Part shown: positions 46,120 to 55,159 of the stretch, in pieces
Position numbering within the stretch: position 1 is the stretch's first letter
How the letters are laid out: each line of letters begins with the position of its first letter
Source of the DNA: Rhizobium lusitanum
Lineage (GTDB): Bacteria; Pseudomonadota; Alphaproteobacteria; Rhizobiales; Rhizobiaceae
Direction: 5' to 3'
DNA length: 64,000 nt
Assembly (NCBI RefSeq): GCF_014189535.1
Contig: NZ_CP050308.1
Span: 1,116,001-1,180,000, forward strand
Translations under genes and position numbers: made by a program
Notes under the pieces: model-generated
Databases searched by the model: none
The model's input: the letters and a program-made list of their open reading frames with translations, nothing else
What the model was told of the DNA's origin: nothing

Positions 46120-47226
46120 ATGTTGCAACGTTTGTCGGACATCGATCACAAGGCATGGGCTGAGGCGGCAACTCCGGTTTCAGTGCCCGAACGCCTGATC
46201 ATCGTCAGCGATGCCTGGCATCCGCAGGTGAACGGCGTTGTCCGATCGATCGAAAACACCAACCGCGAACTGGCGCGCATGGGCATTGAAGTGACCATGA
46301 TCACACCGGAAGGCTTCCGCAACATTCCCTGCCCGACATATCCAGAAATCCGCCTGTCGATCGCGAGCTACCGCAAGGTCGCCGCCCGGATCGAAGCAGC
46401 GCGACCGACCTATGTGCATATCGCCACGGAAGGCCCACTCGGGCTGACGGCCAGGCGGTGGTGCGTGAAGAACGGCATGCCGTTTTCGACCAGCTACCAC
46501 ACCCGCTTCCCCGAATATGTCGCCGCCCGGCTGCCGATCCCGCAAAGCTGGCTCTACGCCTTCGTCAAATGGTTCCACAATGCCGGCTTCGGCTGCATGG
46601 TCGCAACACCGAGCCTTGCCAACGAACTCAAGCAGAAGGGCATCTCCAACCTGCTGCCCTGGAGCCGCGGCATCGATTCCGCGCTGTTTCGTCCGCAGCC
46701 GCTGGAGGACGCCCCCTTCGGCCTGCCCCGCCCGATTTTCATGACCGTCGGTCGTGTCGCTCTCGAAAAGAACCTGCCGGCTTTCCTCGATCTCGACCTG
46801 CCGGGCTCGAAGGTCGTCGTTGGCGACGGGCCGGCACGCGCCGAGCTGCAGAAACTCTATCCGATGGTGCATTTCCTCGGTTCGAAGTTCGGCGAAGCCC
46901 TGGCGCACGCCTATTCCCAGGCCGATGTCTTCGTCTTCCCGTCAAAGACCGACACATTCGGCAATGCCATCCTCGAAGCGCTGGCAAGCGGTGTTCCCGT
47001 TGCCGCCTACCCCGTCACCGGCCCCGCCGACATTCTCGCCGGCGACGAAACGGCCGGCGTCGTCAATGATGACCTGGGGGAAGCCTGCCGCGCCGCACTC
47101 TCCTCTTCTCGCGAGGCAGCCCGAGCGCTGGCGCTCAACTATTCCTGGGAAGCCGCCACGACCCAATTCATCGGCAACGTCCGCGTCGCCAACCATCGCG
47201 GCCGGATGTTGGTTCGCAAACACTAG
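46120..47226 (+). CDS. Glycosyltransferase family 4 protein
   Basis: A GT-B glycosyltransferase of 368 residues, probably peripheral to the inner membrane. The acceptor domain starts IIVSDAWHPQVNGVVRSIENT and contains FSTSYHTRFPEYVAARLP. The nucleotide-sugar domain has GRVALEKNLPAFLDLDLPG, VVGDGPARAEL, FVFPSKTDTFGNAILEALASGVPV with the EX7E pattern. Similar to mannosyl/glucosyl-transferases that act on lipids. The donor and acceptor are unknown. Start ATG at 46120 fits the domain; no strong ribosome-binding site. Confidence 0.87.
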   Translation: MLQRLSDIDHKAWAEAATPVSVPERLIIVSDAWHPQVNGVVRSIENTNRELARMGIEVTMITPEGFRNIPCPTYPEIRLSIASYRKVAARIEAARPTYVHIATEGPLGLTARRWCVKNGMPFSTSYHTRFPEYVAARLPIPQSWLYAFVKWFHNAGFGCMVATPSLANELKQKGISNLLPWSRGIDSALFRPQPLEDAPFGLPRPIFMTVGRVALEKNLPAFLDLDLPGSKVVVGDGPARAELQKLYPMVHFLGSKFGEALAHAYSQADVFVFPSKTDTFGNAILEALASGVPVAAYPVTGPADILAGDETAGVVNDDLGEACRAALSSSREAARALALNYSWEAATTQFIGNVRVANHRGRMLVRKH

Positions 47227-47233
47227 GCTCTTG

Positions 47234-47521
47234 TTACTCGCTGTCGACAAGCGGCCATTGTTGCGCGCCGTGCAAGACACGTATCAGCTCGATACTGTCT
47301 TCGACCCTGTACACGACGAGAAACGAGGTTCGCGTCACGACCAGTTCGCGCGTGCCCGGTAATCGGCCAATGCGACCGGAATGAGGGAAATCTACAAGCC
47401 GTTGAATTTGCGCCTCGACCTCTCGAAGTTGGCTTCGAGCCGCAGCCGGATTGCGTTCGGCGATATAAAGCATGAATCGCTCGACATCGCTGATTGCTGT
47501 TTCATGCCAGACCAATCGCAC
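47234..47521 (-). CDS. ParE/RelE-family toxin
   Basis: A 95-residue toxin of the ParE/RelE superfamily: VWHETAISDVERFMLYIAERNP opens the typical helical hairpin, DFPHSGRIGRLPGTRELVV and FLVVYRVEDSIELIRVLHGAQQWP form the sheet and C-terminal helix region. ParE-like toxins usually block gyrase; RelE-like ones cut mRNA. I lean to ParE by the RVLHG pattern. It lies four bases after the presumed antitoxin gene, an antitoxin-first module. Confidence 0.9.
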   Translation of the reverse strand: MRLVWHETAISDVERFMLYIAERNPAAARSQLREVEAQIQRLVDFPHSGRIGRLPGTRELVVTRTSFLVVYRVEDSIELIRVLHGAQQWPLVDSE

Positions 47522-47525
47522 CGCT

Positions 47526-48002
47526 TTATCGCGCCCGACGCGTCAATTCAGCGCGCAGAGCGTCAAGTCGATCTTTGACTTCCTCATCCGGCACAACCCG
47601 GTTCGTCCCATCCTTGATCCCGTCAAGCGCCTCCTGCACTTGCGCGCGAAACCATGTGTCATACGCCGCCGCCTCCTGCTGTTGGCGGAGTCGCTCCGTC
47701 TGGTCGGGGCGCTTGCGCTCGATCGCTTCCGGATCGTAGTCGACAGTATCGATTTCGAAACGCGGCATTCCCAACTCCTCGCGCACAAAAGAAACCGCAG
47801 TGTTCAGATTCCGCCAGAGCCGCGGTTGATGTGACCGCTGCGCGGCGACGGCTCGCTCGGCTGTGCCATAGCGAACAAGAACGGCCCAGCCGCCAGGCTG
47901 ACCGACGACCACCGCACCCTGGATCGCATGCGCCTCGGCAAGGCTCTTGACGGTTTTGCCATCGATAATTTCTGTTGGCTTGCCTGCGCGGATCATTTTC
48001 AT
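47526..48002 (-). CDS. Presumed antitoxin with long N-terminal domain
   Basis: A 158-residue protein directly upstream of the ParE-type toxin. The C-terminal part (WFRAQVQEALDGIKDGTNRVVPDEEVKDRLDALRAEL) has the pattern of ParD/PaaA-like antitoxins that wrap the toxin. The N-terminal 110 residues are unusual for such a small antitoxin and include a fold around GAVVVGQPGGWAVLVRYG. Typical antitoxins are 70-100 residues. So this may be a DNA-binding or sensor extension or a different fold. The start at 48002 is chosen because the upstream frame lacks a good start. Confidence 0.7.
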   Translation of the reverse strand: MKMIRAGKPTEIIDGKTVKSLAEAHAIQGAVVVGQPGGWAVLVRYGTAERAVAAQRSHQPRLWRNLNTAVSFVREELGMPRFEIDTVDYDPEAIERKRPDQTERLRQQQEAAAYDTWFRAQVQEALDGIKDGTNRVVPDEEVKDRLDALRAELTRRAR

Positions 48003-48203
48003 CTCATGAATTTTGAGTGAGCATGGATGAATTATTGAGTAATTGCACACAGAAGTCGAGAGAGAATATAATGGCGGACGGCGTCCGGGGGTTCAAACGA
48101 TCATTTTTCGGGAAATCCGGAACTATGCATGGCAGTCATGCATTTTTATGATTACGATTGTTTATCGCACGACTTAAATAGACTCCCTTACGGAGTGTTA
48201 GAG

Positions 48204-48644
48204 ATGACCGACGACCTATTGAAATTAGACAACTTCATATGCTTCGCCCTCTATTCGGCGAACCATGCAATGAACCGACTGTATAAGCCGATGCTCGATG
48301 AATTGAACCTCACCTACCCGCAATATCTCGTCATGGTGACGTTGTGGGAGGAGGATGGTCAGACGGTTGGCGGTATCGGCGAGAAGCTATTTCTCGAATC
48401 AAGCACGCTGACGCCGCTGCTGAAACGTCTCGAAGTCGCGGGTTTCATCCAGCGTATCCGCAGCAAGGAAGACGAACGGCAGGTACTGATCCGCCTGACG
48501 AGTGAAGGGACGGCGCTGAAGACAAAAGCCGCCGCCATCCCCCCTTGCATCCTTGATGCGTCGAATACGACGGCAGCTGAGTTGACGCGATTGAAAGCGG
48601 AAATCGTCACCCTGCGCGAAGCGCTGAACAAGGGCGCGGCCTGA
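48204..48644 (+). CDS. OhrR-type MarR-family regulator
   Basis: A 146-residue organic-peroxide-sensing repressor. The reactive Cys13 lies in LDNFICFALYSANHAMNRLYKPML and the second Cys115 in AIPPCILDAS, the two-cysteine OhrR arrangement as in Xanthomonas. Helix-turn-helix and wing: VGGIGEKLFLESSTLTPLLKRLE, RSKEDERQVLIRLT. No ohr gene is adjacent. An ACTCC/GGAGT inverted repeat just before the start codon might be an operator. Confidence 0.9.
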   Translation: MTDDLLKLDNFICFALYSANHAMNRLYKPMLDELNLTYPQYLVMVTLWEEDGQTVGGIGEKLFLESSTLTPLLKRLEVAGFIQRIRSKEDERQVLIRLTSEGTALKTKAAAIPPCILDASNTTAAELTRLKAEIVTLREALNKGAA

Positions 48645-48656
48645 TCCCTCAGCCCG

Positions 48657-50087
48657 TCACCGCTTTTTCTTGGTCTCGTAGGGATTTTCCGATGTGCGGA
48701 AATGGATGCGGATCGGCACGCCCGGCATGGCGAAATCCGCACGCAGGCCGTTGATAAGATAGCGCACGTAGGATTCCGGCAGCGAGTCCGAGCGCGTGCA
48801 GGAAATCATGAAAGCAGGCGGACGTGCCTTTACCTGGGTCATGTATTTCAGCTTGATGCGCCGTCCGGAAACAGCGGGTGGCGGATGCTGAACCTGCTGC
48901 GTTTCCAGCCAGCGATTGAGCTTGGCGGTGGCGATCCGCTTGTTCCAGACCTTGTCGGTGTCAACAATCGCCTGCATCAGCCGGTCCAGGCCGTCACCCG
49001 TCTGGCCGGCAATCGGCACGGCGCGGATGCCGCGAGCCTGCGGCAGCAGCCTGTCGGTCTTTTCGCGAAGGTCCGCAAGCACGGCCTGGCGATCCTCGAT
49101 CATGTCCCACTTGTTAAAGGCGATGACGGCGGCGCGGCCTTCACGGATGACCAGATCGACGATCTGCAGATCCTGCTTCTCGAAGGGAATAGTGGCGTCG
49201 AAAATGATGACCACGGTCTCGGCGAAACGGATGGCGCGCAACGTGTCGGCGACGGAAAGCTTTTCCAGCTTCTCGGTCACCCTGGCCTTACGGCGCATAC
49301 CGGCGGTATCGAACATCTTCACGGTGCGGCCGCGCCAGGACCAGTCGACCGAGATGGAATCGCGCGTGATGCCGGCTTCCGGGCCGGTCAGCAGCCGATC
49401 CTCACCGAGAAAGCGATTGATCAGAGTCGATTTGCCGGCATTCGGGCGGCCGACGATGGCGACGCGCAGCGGCCGGGTCTCATCATAAACCGGCTCTTCT
49501 TCTTCGATCTCCTCGCCATCCTCGCCTGTGGGGGAGCGCGGAATTCTGACATTCGTCTCTGCTTCGTCATCTCTCGGCGGGAAAGCCTGGTCATGGCCGA
49601 TTGCTTCGACGATTGCGTCGCGCAGATCCATCATTCCCTGGCCATGTTCGGCCGAGATCGGGCAAGGCTCGCCGAGGCCCAGCGCATAGGCATCGTAGAA
49701 GCCGCTGTCGGAGCCGCGTGCTTCGGACTTGTTGGCGACCAGGACGACCGGACGGCCGCGCTTGCGCAGCATTTCCGCCAGCGTCTTGTCGACATGCGTC
49801 AAGCCCATCTTGGCATCGACGACGAACAACGTCAGGTCAGCCTCATCGATCGCCAGCTCGGTCTGGGCGCGCATGCGGCCTTCGAGCGTCTCTTCGTCCG
49901 CTTCTTCGAGACCGGCGGTATCGACGATGCGGAAACGCAGGTCGATCAGCTTGGCCTCACCGGGACGACGGTCCCGCGTGACACCCGGCGTATCATCGAC
50001 AAGCGCCAGCTTCTTGCCAACCAGACGGTTGAACAGCGTGGACTTGCCGACATTCGGGCGACCGACGATCGCAACCGTGAAACTCAT
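48657..50087 (-). CDS. der: Ribosome biogenesis GTPase Der (EngA)
   Basis: Double-GTPase for 50S subunit maturation. 476 residues. First G1 is GRPNVGKST at 9-17, DTAG and NKSE follow; the second G domain begins with GRPNAGKST near 215 with [11 protein letters not shown], and NKWD near 325. The C-terminal KH-like domain ends with basic KKR. Its upstream neighbour on the same strand is a YfgM-like TPR protein, as in many proteobacteria. Confidence 0.97.
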   Translation of the reverse strand: MSFTVAIVGRPNVGKSTLFNRLVGKKLALVDDTPGVTRDRRPGEAKLIDLRFRIVDTAGLEEADEETLEGRMRAQTELAIDEADLTLFVVDAKMGLTHVDKTLAEMLRKRGRPVVLVANKSEARGSDSGFYDAYALGLGEPCPISAEHGQGMMDLRDAIVEAIGHDQAFPPRDDEAETNVRIPRSPTGEDGEEIEEEEPVYDETRPLRVAIVGRPNAGKSTLINRFLGEDRLLTGPEAGITRDSISVDWSWRGRTVKMFDTAGMRRKARVTEKLEKLSVADTLRAIRFAETVVIIFDATIPFEKQDLQIVDLVIREGRAAVIAFNKWDMIEDRQAVLADLREKTDRLLPQARGIRAVPIAGQTGDGLDRLMQAIVDTDKVWNKRIATAKLNRWLETQQVQHPPPAVSGRRIKLKYMTQVKARPPAFMISCTRSDSLPESYVRYLINGLRADFAMPGVPIRIHFRTSENPYETKKKR

Positions 50088-50102
50088 TTAATAATTTACC
50101 CT

Positions 50103-50786
50103 TCAGCCGTTCGCAGCCGGAGCTTTGCCGGATGCCGTAATGAGGTCAAGCAGCATTTGGGCGCGATTGCCGACATTGCGCGGGCTCTGGGGATCATCAA
50201 CGATCGCCTGGAACCATTGCCGTGCCTTGGCAAAATCGCCTGCCTTGTAGGCGGCAAGACCCAATACGTCACGCGCCGAATGCCGGAACGTATTGGCGGG
50301 CACCGCCAGTTCCTGGGCTTCGGCCGCGACCTGATCATAAGTGCCCGTATCGACCAGCAGATATGCCGCACGCAGGCGAGCCGCATCGCGGATAACCGTC
50401 GGAAGAGCTGTCTCCTTGCCGATTGCCGAGAAAGCGGCAACAGCACCGGCGGTATCGCCCTTCTGCGCCTGCAGCGTAGCGGCGCGCATACGCGCCAGCA
50501 GCGGATAGGAACCGCTACCATCTTTTTCGATGACGGCAAGTGCTGCCAGCGCATCGTCGGTCTTGTTCTGATCGGCCAGCGTCAGCGCGGAAATGAACTG
50601 ATCGCCGCTGTTGCCAGCCTGCTGACCGGACCAGTAGCGATAGCCGCTATAGGCGGCGGTGCCGACAACGACAAGCACGGCAGCGCCGATGATAAGCCGG
50701 CCAAAACGGCGCCATACGAACCGCAATTGGTCCGAACGCAGTTCCTCGTTCACCTCACGGATGAAGCTGTCGTCATTGAATGCCAT
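50103..50786 (-). CDS. YfgM-like tetratricopeptide protein
   Basis: A 227-residue protein with one N-terminal helix (LIIGAAVLVVVGTAAYSGYRYW at residues 31-52) and a C-terminal TPR-like region (QFISALTLADQNKTDDALAAL; AARLRAAYLLVDTGTYDQ). The inside-N, periplasm-C form is like YfgM, an ancillary subunit of the Sec translocon. It precedes der on the same strand with about 15 bases between, matching the conserved yfgM-der neighbourhood (bamB is not between them here). Confidence 0.85.
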   Translation of the reverse strand: MAFNDDSFIREVNEELRSDQLRFVWRRFGRLIIGAAVLVVVGTAAYSGYRYWSGQQAGNSGDQFISALTLADQNKTDDALAALAVIEKDGSGSYPLLARMRAATLQAQKGDTAGAVAAFSAIGKETALPTVIRDAARLRAAYLLVDTGTYDQVAAEAQELAVPANTFRHSARDVLGLAAYKAGDFAKARQWFQAIVDDPQSPRNVGNRAQMLLDLITASGKAPAANG

Positions 50787-50886
50787 TCTCGTCTCCGGCC
50801 CAGGCCAAATTATTCCAAAGAGCTTATGGGGTTGTGGGCCTTCTACCCCATTTTGCGTCCGTTGTAAGGGGGAATGGCAGAAATCG

Positions 50887-51468
50887 TCACATAACCAGCG
50901 GCGAAACCCCGATAATCCACGCATGCAGCTTCCAAATAATCAATCCCCAGGCGACGACGCCGATGACGATCGCATAGAGATCGTATTTCGCCGAAACGAA
51001 CGGGCGTAGCGAAATCTCACCGGCGCGCTCACGCTTCTTCAGCGAAATCCGGAGAATAACGCCCCAGGCGAGGAAAGCGGCAAACAGCAGCATGGCGGCG
51101 CCATCGCCATTGGAGAGCAGATGCGCCAAAGCCCAAATCTTCACCGACAGCACCATTGGATGCTTCGCCCTGACTGCGATATGCCCCGCTGGCAACAGCG
51201 AGGCGACAAGACAGATCATCGCGAACAGCATCAACAGGATCGTGATGTGGCTCATCCAGAACGGCGGCGACCAGATCGGGGTCATGTCGCGCGCCTGCCC
51301 GAACCCATAGATGAGAAGAATCAGCGTCAGGACGCTGGCAATGGAATAGCCGATCTTCCAGCCGGGCTCCCCTAGGCTCGAGATCAACGAGCTGCGTAAA
51401 CCCGGCGCGACGACGCGGATCAGGTGGAGACCGAGGAAAAGAACGATGCCGAGAATGAGCAATGACAT
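50887..51468 (-). CDS. NnrU family protein
   Basis: A 193-residue integral membrane protein of the NnrU type, six helices, with motifs ILGIVLFLGLHLIRVVAPGLR at the start and HPMVLSVKIWALAHLLSNGD in the middle. NnrU is linked to nitric-oxide reduction in denitrifiers, but family members are widespread and no nor genes are nearby. An AGGA sits before the ATG. Confidence 0.88.
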   Translation of the reverse strand: MSLLILGIVLFLGLHLIRVVAPGLRSSLISSLGEPGWKIGYSIASVLTLILLIYGFGQARDMTPIWSPPFWMSHITILLMLFAMICLVASLLPAGHIAVRAKHPMVLSVKIWALAHLLSNGDGAAMLLFAAFLAWGVILRISLKKRERAGEISLRPFVSAKYDLYAIVIGVVAWGLIIWKLHAWIIGVSPLVM

Positions 51469-51577
51469 GAGGAAATCCTGTTTCGCCGTTGTAATGACAT
51501 CAGTATCGATTATGGCGAAAATTACTAGCGTCACCGCAGCTTTGCCGCATTTAGGCGACAGGAAGCCACCAAGTTAG

Positions 51578-51623
51578 AGCGTGATCCCGAAACGTATGAA
51601 TCCGTTTTCGGATGAGAGCATGC
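51578..51623. repeat. Rhizobial intergenic palindromic repeat, degenerate copy
   Basis: The sequence contains GTGATCCCGAAACG and CCGTTTTCGGATGAGAGCATG around a short loop. From memory this is very like a short palindrome scattered through Rhizobiales genomes (GTGATCCCGAAAA...TTTTCGGATAAGATCATG). It reaches the upstream in-frame ATG of the next gene. Confidence 0.6.
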
Positions 51624-51646
51624 TCACTCAAACAATCGCGGTGCCC

Positions 51647-52639
51647 ATGTTTCGTTTTGTCTCCCTTGCGTCCCTCGCCCTTTCCGTTGCCCTCCCGGCA
51701 ATCGCACAGGCCGATGAACAGGCCGATGAAAAGCCGAAGCAATTGGTGATGATCTCCTTCGACGGCGCGCATGACACCGCACTGTGGACGAAGAGCCGCG
51801 AGATCGCTTCGCGCAACGGCGCGCATTTTACTTACTTTCTCTCCTGCACCTTCCTGATGAATCGCGCCCAGGCCAAGGCCTATCAGGCGCCGGGTCAGCG
51901 GGCCGGAAAATCCAATGTCGGCTTTGCCAAGAGCGAGGACGACGTGCGCACCCGCATCGCCAATATCTGGGGCGCGCATCTGGAAGGCCACGATATTTCC
52001 AGCCACGCCTGCGGTCATTTCGACGGCAAGACATGGAGCGCGGCCGACTGGAAGCAGGATTTCATGAGCGCCCGCGTGGCGCTGCGCGACGCCTGGAAGA
52101 ATGTCGGCCTGGCGGACAAGGAGCCGCAGGGCTGGGAAGATTTCGCCACCCACGACGTCAAGGGTTTTCGCGCGCCATATCTCTCCACCAGCGACGGGCT
52201 GGTGCCGGCGGAAAAGGCGATGGGCTTTCAATATGACGCAAGTCTCGTCACCAAGGGGCCCGCGCTGCCGCAGGTGGTCGACGGCCTCTATCGCTTCGGC
52301 CTGCCGCTGATCCCCGAAGGCCCAGACAACCGTCTGGTGATCGGCATGGACTACAACCTCTATGTCCGCCATTCCAAGGGCGTCGAGGACAAGGCCAATT
52401 CCAAGACCTATGAAGACCGCACCTTCGCGGCCTTCGAAGCCGCCTTCGACAAGCAGTACAACGGCGACCGCATTCCGCTGCAGCTCGGCTTTCACTTCGT
52501 CGAAATGAACGACGGGGCCTATTGGCGCGCCCTCGACCGCTTCGTCAGCGACGTCTGCCACAAGGACGGCGTCGCCTGCGTCAGCTATTCCGAGGCGATC
52601 CCGCTGATCGCGGCGCGGGGCAAGCCGCAGCAGGGGTGA
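51647..52639 (+). CDS. Polysaccharide deacetylase
   Basis: A secreted protein, 330 residues, with signal peptide FVSLASLALSVALPAIAQA. The NodB-type barrel shows QLVMISFDGAHDTALW (catalytic Asp) and HDISSHACGHFDGKTW (metal His pair); GFRAPYLSTSD and LQLGFHFVEMNDGAYWRA are the later motifs. Substrate may be a cell-wall or exopolysaccharide. An in-frame ATG at 51620 exists, but its apparent ribosome-binding site belongs to the palindromic repeat. Confidence 0.87.
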   Translation: MFRFVSLASLALSVALPAIAQADEQADEKPKQLVMISFDGAHDTALWTKSREIASRNGAHFTYFLSCTFLMNRAQAKAYQAPGQRAGKSNVGFAKSEDDVRTRIANIWGAHLEGHDISSHACGHFDGKTWSAADWKQDFMSARVALRDAWKNVGLADKEPQGWEDFATHDVKGFRAPYLSTSDGLVPAEKAMGFQYDASLVTKGPALPQVVDGLYRFGLPLIPEGPDNRLVIGMDYNLYVRHSKGVEDKANSKTYEDRTFAAFEAAFDKQYNGDRIPLQLGFHFVEMNDGAYWRALDRFVSDVCHKDGVACVSYSEAIPLIAARGKPQQG

Positions 52640-52661
52640 GGAGCGATCCAGCAAAGCTGGA

Positions 52662-52686
52662 GCAATCGACCCGGTGGGTCGATTGC
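52662..52686. repeat. Perfect hairpin downstream of the deacetylase
   Basis: GCAATCGACCC and GGGTCGATTGC form an 11-bp stem with a three-base loop. No T-run follows, so a terminator is not proven. It lies 23 bases after the deacetylase stop. Confidence 0.55.
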
Positions 52687-52811
52687 AGCGACGAACGCCC
52701 TGAGCCAAAGCGAAGGGCCGGCGGTGCGGCAAACGCAGATCTTCTCTCGCCAGTCCAACTGCGGGATGAGACCGTGACCGACATGACCTTACGCGCCATC
52801 ATCGAGACATG

Positions 52812-52835
52812 AAAAAGGCCCCGTTTCCGGAGCCT
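52812..52835 (-). terminator. Terminator of the BacA-like gene
   Basis: On the minus strand AGGCTCC and GGGGCCT pair (one G-U) around a six-base loop, followed by TTTT. It starts just after the stop codon. Confidence 0.75.
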
Positions 52836-52842
52836 CGTTTCG

Positions 52843-54108
52843 TCAGCCATCCGTGTGAATGACGCCTGCCTCACGCTCGAGATAATTCTGATCGATCTTC
52901 GGCAGCGGCGCGTCGTCGATCGCCGCCTCGAAGGCTTTGAGGCGCTTGTGGATCGAGAGGAGCTCGATGATCGTTGTCCATTGGGAAACGAGGTACTGGA
53001 ATGAATTGCTGACCTGGCTGAATGCCGTGGAAACCTGTTGCCAGATACCATATGTCAACGCGCCGGCAACGAGTGTTGGAGTTAGCATAATCAACAGAAA
53101 CATGTTGTCCGCTTGCGCATAGAAGCCGCGAGCGATGTTGAAATAGAGATAATGAAAATACATCCGAAAATAGTTTCGGCGCACGTTGGAGAAAAGCTCT
53201 TTAACGGTCACCGGCTCGGCTCTGTCGGCATGATCCTCGCCGTAAACCAATTCCTTGCGGTAGGCTGCTTCCACGCGTTGGTTTTTGAAATTGAGGCCCG
53301 GCAGCTTGATGCCGACAACGGCCAGCAATACCGTCCCGAAAATCGACCAGAAGATAGCAAGCCAGAACAACGCACGCGGGACGTGGCCCAAAATAGGCAA
53401 CTCCGTCACATAATTGGAAAGCGACAAGAGAATCGGCAAAAACACAATGAGCGTCATGACTGAATTGATCAGGCTGATACCCAATCCTTCCAGCGTACTC
53501 GAAAAGCGCATCGTATCTTCCTGAACTCGCTGAGACGCGCCCTCGATGTGGCGGAGTTTCTCCCATTTCGAGATGTAGAAGTCATTCATCGCCGTGCGCC
53601 AGCGGAAGATGTAGTGGCTCGTAAAGAAATCGGTAAGCACTGAAATGAACATGGCTACAAAAGCAACCTGTCCGAAAATAAGTATCAAATTAAAGAAGTC
53701 CGATTGCGTTAACGTTGGGTCCTTGTTGAAGGCTCGCTGCATCGTGTCGCCCATTGGGCGGCGGAAGTTGTTGATAACAACAGCGACCTGAACACTGTAG
53801 TAGGTAACGAAGATGACGAATGCCGATCCCCAAACGGACCAAATCTTCCACGGATGGTTTCTGGCAAGCAGATGCCACACGCCGCAGAATAGCAACATGC
53901 AGAGAATGAAGAAGCCGTAGAACCAGAGATTACCCGACAGGACAAAGTAGGTCAGGTCATAAGGTTCCTGTCCCTCCGGCGGCATGACAAAACCGAGATG
54001 CTGACCGAAACTGTCTGCGGCCCCATACCAGATTGCGATGCACAGGATCGTCCACAAGAGCATAGACGTGAAGAACAATTTCGGCTGAGGGAAAAAGGAA
54101 TGAAACAC
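52843..54108 (-). CDS. bacA: BacA/SbmA-family peptide transporter
   Basis: Inner-membrane proton-driven importer for peptides, lacking an ATPase domain (so BacA/SbmA, not BclA). About 421 residues from the GTG at 54106-54108, which gives MFHSFFPQPKLFF, the usual BacA-like start; a TTG further upstream is possible. Seven to eight helices, the pattern RRPMGDTMQRAFN, WRTAMNDFYISKWEKLRHIEGASQRVQEDT (cytoplasmic loop as in SbmA) and QWTTIIELLSIHKRLKAFE at the C-terminus. BacA lets rhizobia survive legume NCR peptides, and takes up bleomycin and similar drugs. Confidence 0.87.
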   Translation of the reverse strand: MFHSFFPQPKLFFTSMLLWTILCIAIWYGAADSFGQHLGFVMPPEGQEPYDLTYFVLSGNLWFYGFFILCMLLFCGVWHLLARNHPWKIWSVWGSAFVIFVTYYSVQVAVVINNFRRPMGDTMQRAFNKDPTLTQSDFFNLILIFGQVAFVAMFISVLTDFFTSHYIFRWRTAMNDFYISKWEKLRHIEGASQRVQEDTMRFSSTLEGLGISLINSVMTLIVFLPILLSLSNYVTELPILGHVPRALFWLAIFWSIFGTVLLAVVGIKLPGLNFKNQRVEAAYRKELVYGEDHADRAEPVTVKELFSNVRRNYFRMYFHYLYFNIARGFYAQADNMFLLIMLTPTLVAGALTYGIWQQVSTAFSQVSNSFQYLVSQWTTIIELLSIHKRLKAFEAAIDDAPLPKIDQNYLEREAGVIHTDG

Positions 54109-54343
54109 GAGAAGCGCAGCTTTCTTGATTGGGATTTCGAACCGCAATGACGTTTGTTAACGGCGAACCTAAGGCAGTTCGCAAGAGGCGGCAACCGGCC
54201 CAGCCTGTTTCTTACGTAGATGTAATCGCTTATCCCGTGATCGTGAGGCGATTGTTCAGCCGGCCATAGGCAGCTCTCCCGCTCCGCCGCACGCCCCACC
54301 CATCCCACTCAGCAAAAAATTCGACGTCCCCTTGCAAGATGTT

Positions 54344-54369
54344 ATCTTACGATATATATCTTACGACAT
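54344..54369. promoter_or_regulatory. Tandem operator-like motif upstream of padR-type gene
   Basis: ATCTTACGATAT (54344-54355) and ATCTTACGACAT (54358-54369) repeat with a 14-base period. A third similar copy, ATCCTACGACAT, lies inside the gene at 54470-54481. PadR-type repressors commonly autoregulate. Confidence 0.55.
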
Positions 54370-54412
54370 GGCTAACGATACAAAATCACACCACCTCAAC
54401 AGGAGATACACG

Positions 54413-55096
54413 ATGAAAGGCTTTAGAGATCACATGTTCGGCGATAGCTTTGACACCGTCGAGGCATATATCCTACGACATGGCGAACGCCGCGATTCCC
54501 GCGGCAGGCATGGGAGAGAGTTCATGAGAGGCTTCAAGGGCGGCATGTTCGGCGGCGGGTTTCGCACTGGCCGGAAATTTGACGCCGCCGATCTGCAGCT
54601 CATCATCCTCGCTTTGCTTTCCGAGCAGCAGCGGCATGGCTATGAACTGATCAAGACATTGGAAGAGCGCTCCGGCGGCTTCTATGTGCCGAGCCCGGGC
54701 GTCATCTACCCCGCCCTCACCTATCTCGAAGAAACCGGCCTGGCCGAAGTCGAGGCGAGCGGCACGAAGAAACTCTACCGCATCACCGAAAGCGGCCAGA
54801 AGCGGGTCGAAGAGAACCGCGAGCTGGTCGAGGCGACGCTCGCCAAGCTGGGTGCCATCGGTGAAAGAATGGCGCATGTCAAACGGGCTTTTGACGGCGA
54901 GAACAACGGCGACGATGAAGGCCGCGACGGCCCATTCGGCCGCGATGGCGGCGACGTCCACCGCGCTCGCCACCTTCTGCACGCAGCGATGCGCTCTAAA
55001 CACCCTTGGAGCAAGGCCGAGGGCACGCGTATCGCGGCGATCCTCGAGCGGGCAGCCGCCGACATCATTCGCGGCGAGACGAAGACGGAGGGCTGA
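54413..55096 (+). CDS. PadR-family transcriptional regulator
   Basis: A 227-residue regulator. The winged-helix PadR domain (about 58-140) is LQLIILALLSEQQRHGYELIKTLEE, then GVIYPALTYLEETGLAE, KKLYRITESGQKRV. The N-terminal 55 residues are glycine/arginine rich (MRGFKGGMFGGGFRTGR), seen in some PadR proteins, and the C-terminus has an Asp/Gly-rich linker then a helix. AGGAGATACACG precedes the ATG. No efflux or target gene is adjacent, so the effector is unknown. Confidence 0.88.
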   Translation: MKGFRDHMFGDSFDTVEAYILRHGERRDSRGRHGREFMRGFKGGMFGGGFRTGRKFDAADLQLIILALLSEQQRHGYELIKTLEERSGGFYVPSPGVIYPALTYLEETGLAEVEASGTKKLYRITESGQKRVEENRELVEATLAKLGAIGERMAHVKRAFDGENNGDDEGRDGPFGRDGGDVHRARHLLHAAMRSKHPWSKAEGTRIAAILERAAADIIRGETKTEG

Positions 55097-55159
55097 GCCG
55101 GAACAATTCCAAGAATAGCATCAGGACAACAGGCTGGCGCGCTGAACCGCCCCAGCCTA

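Noticed and set aside
52843..54108. BclA-type ABC transporter
   Set aside because: No nucleotide-binding domain follows the membrane part, so it is of the BacA/SbmA type.
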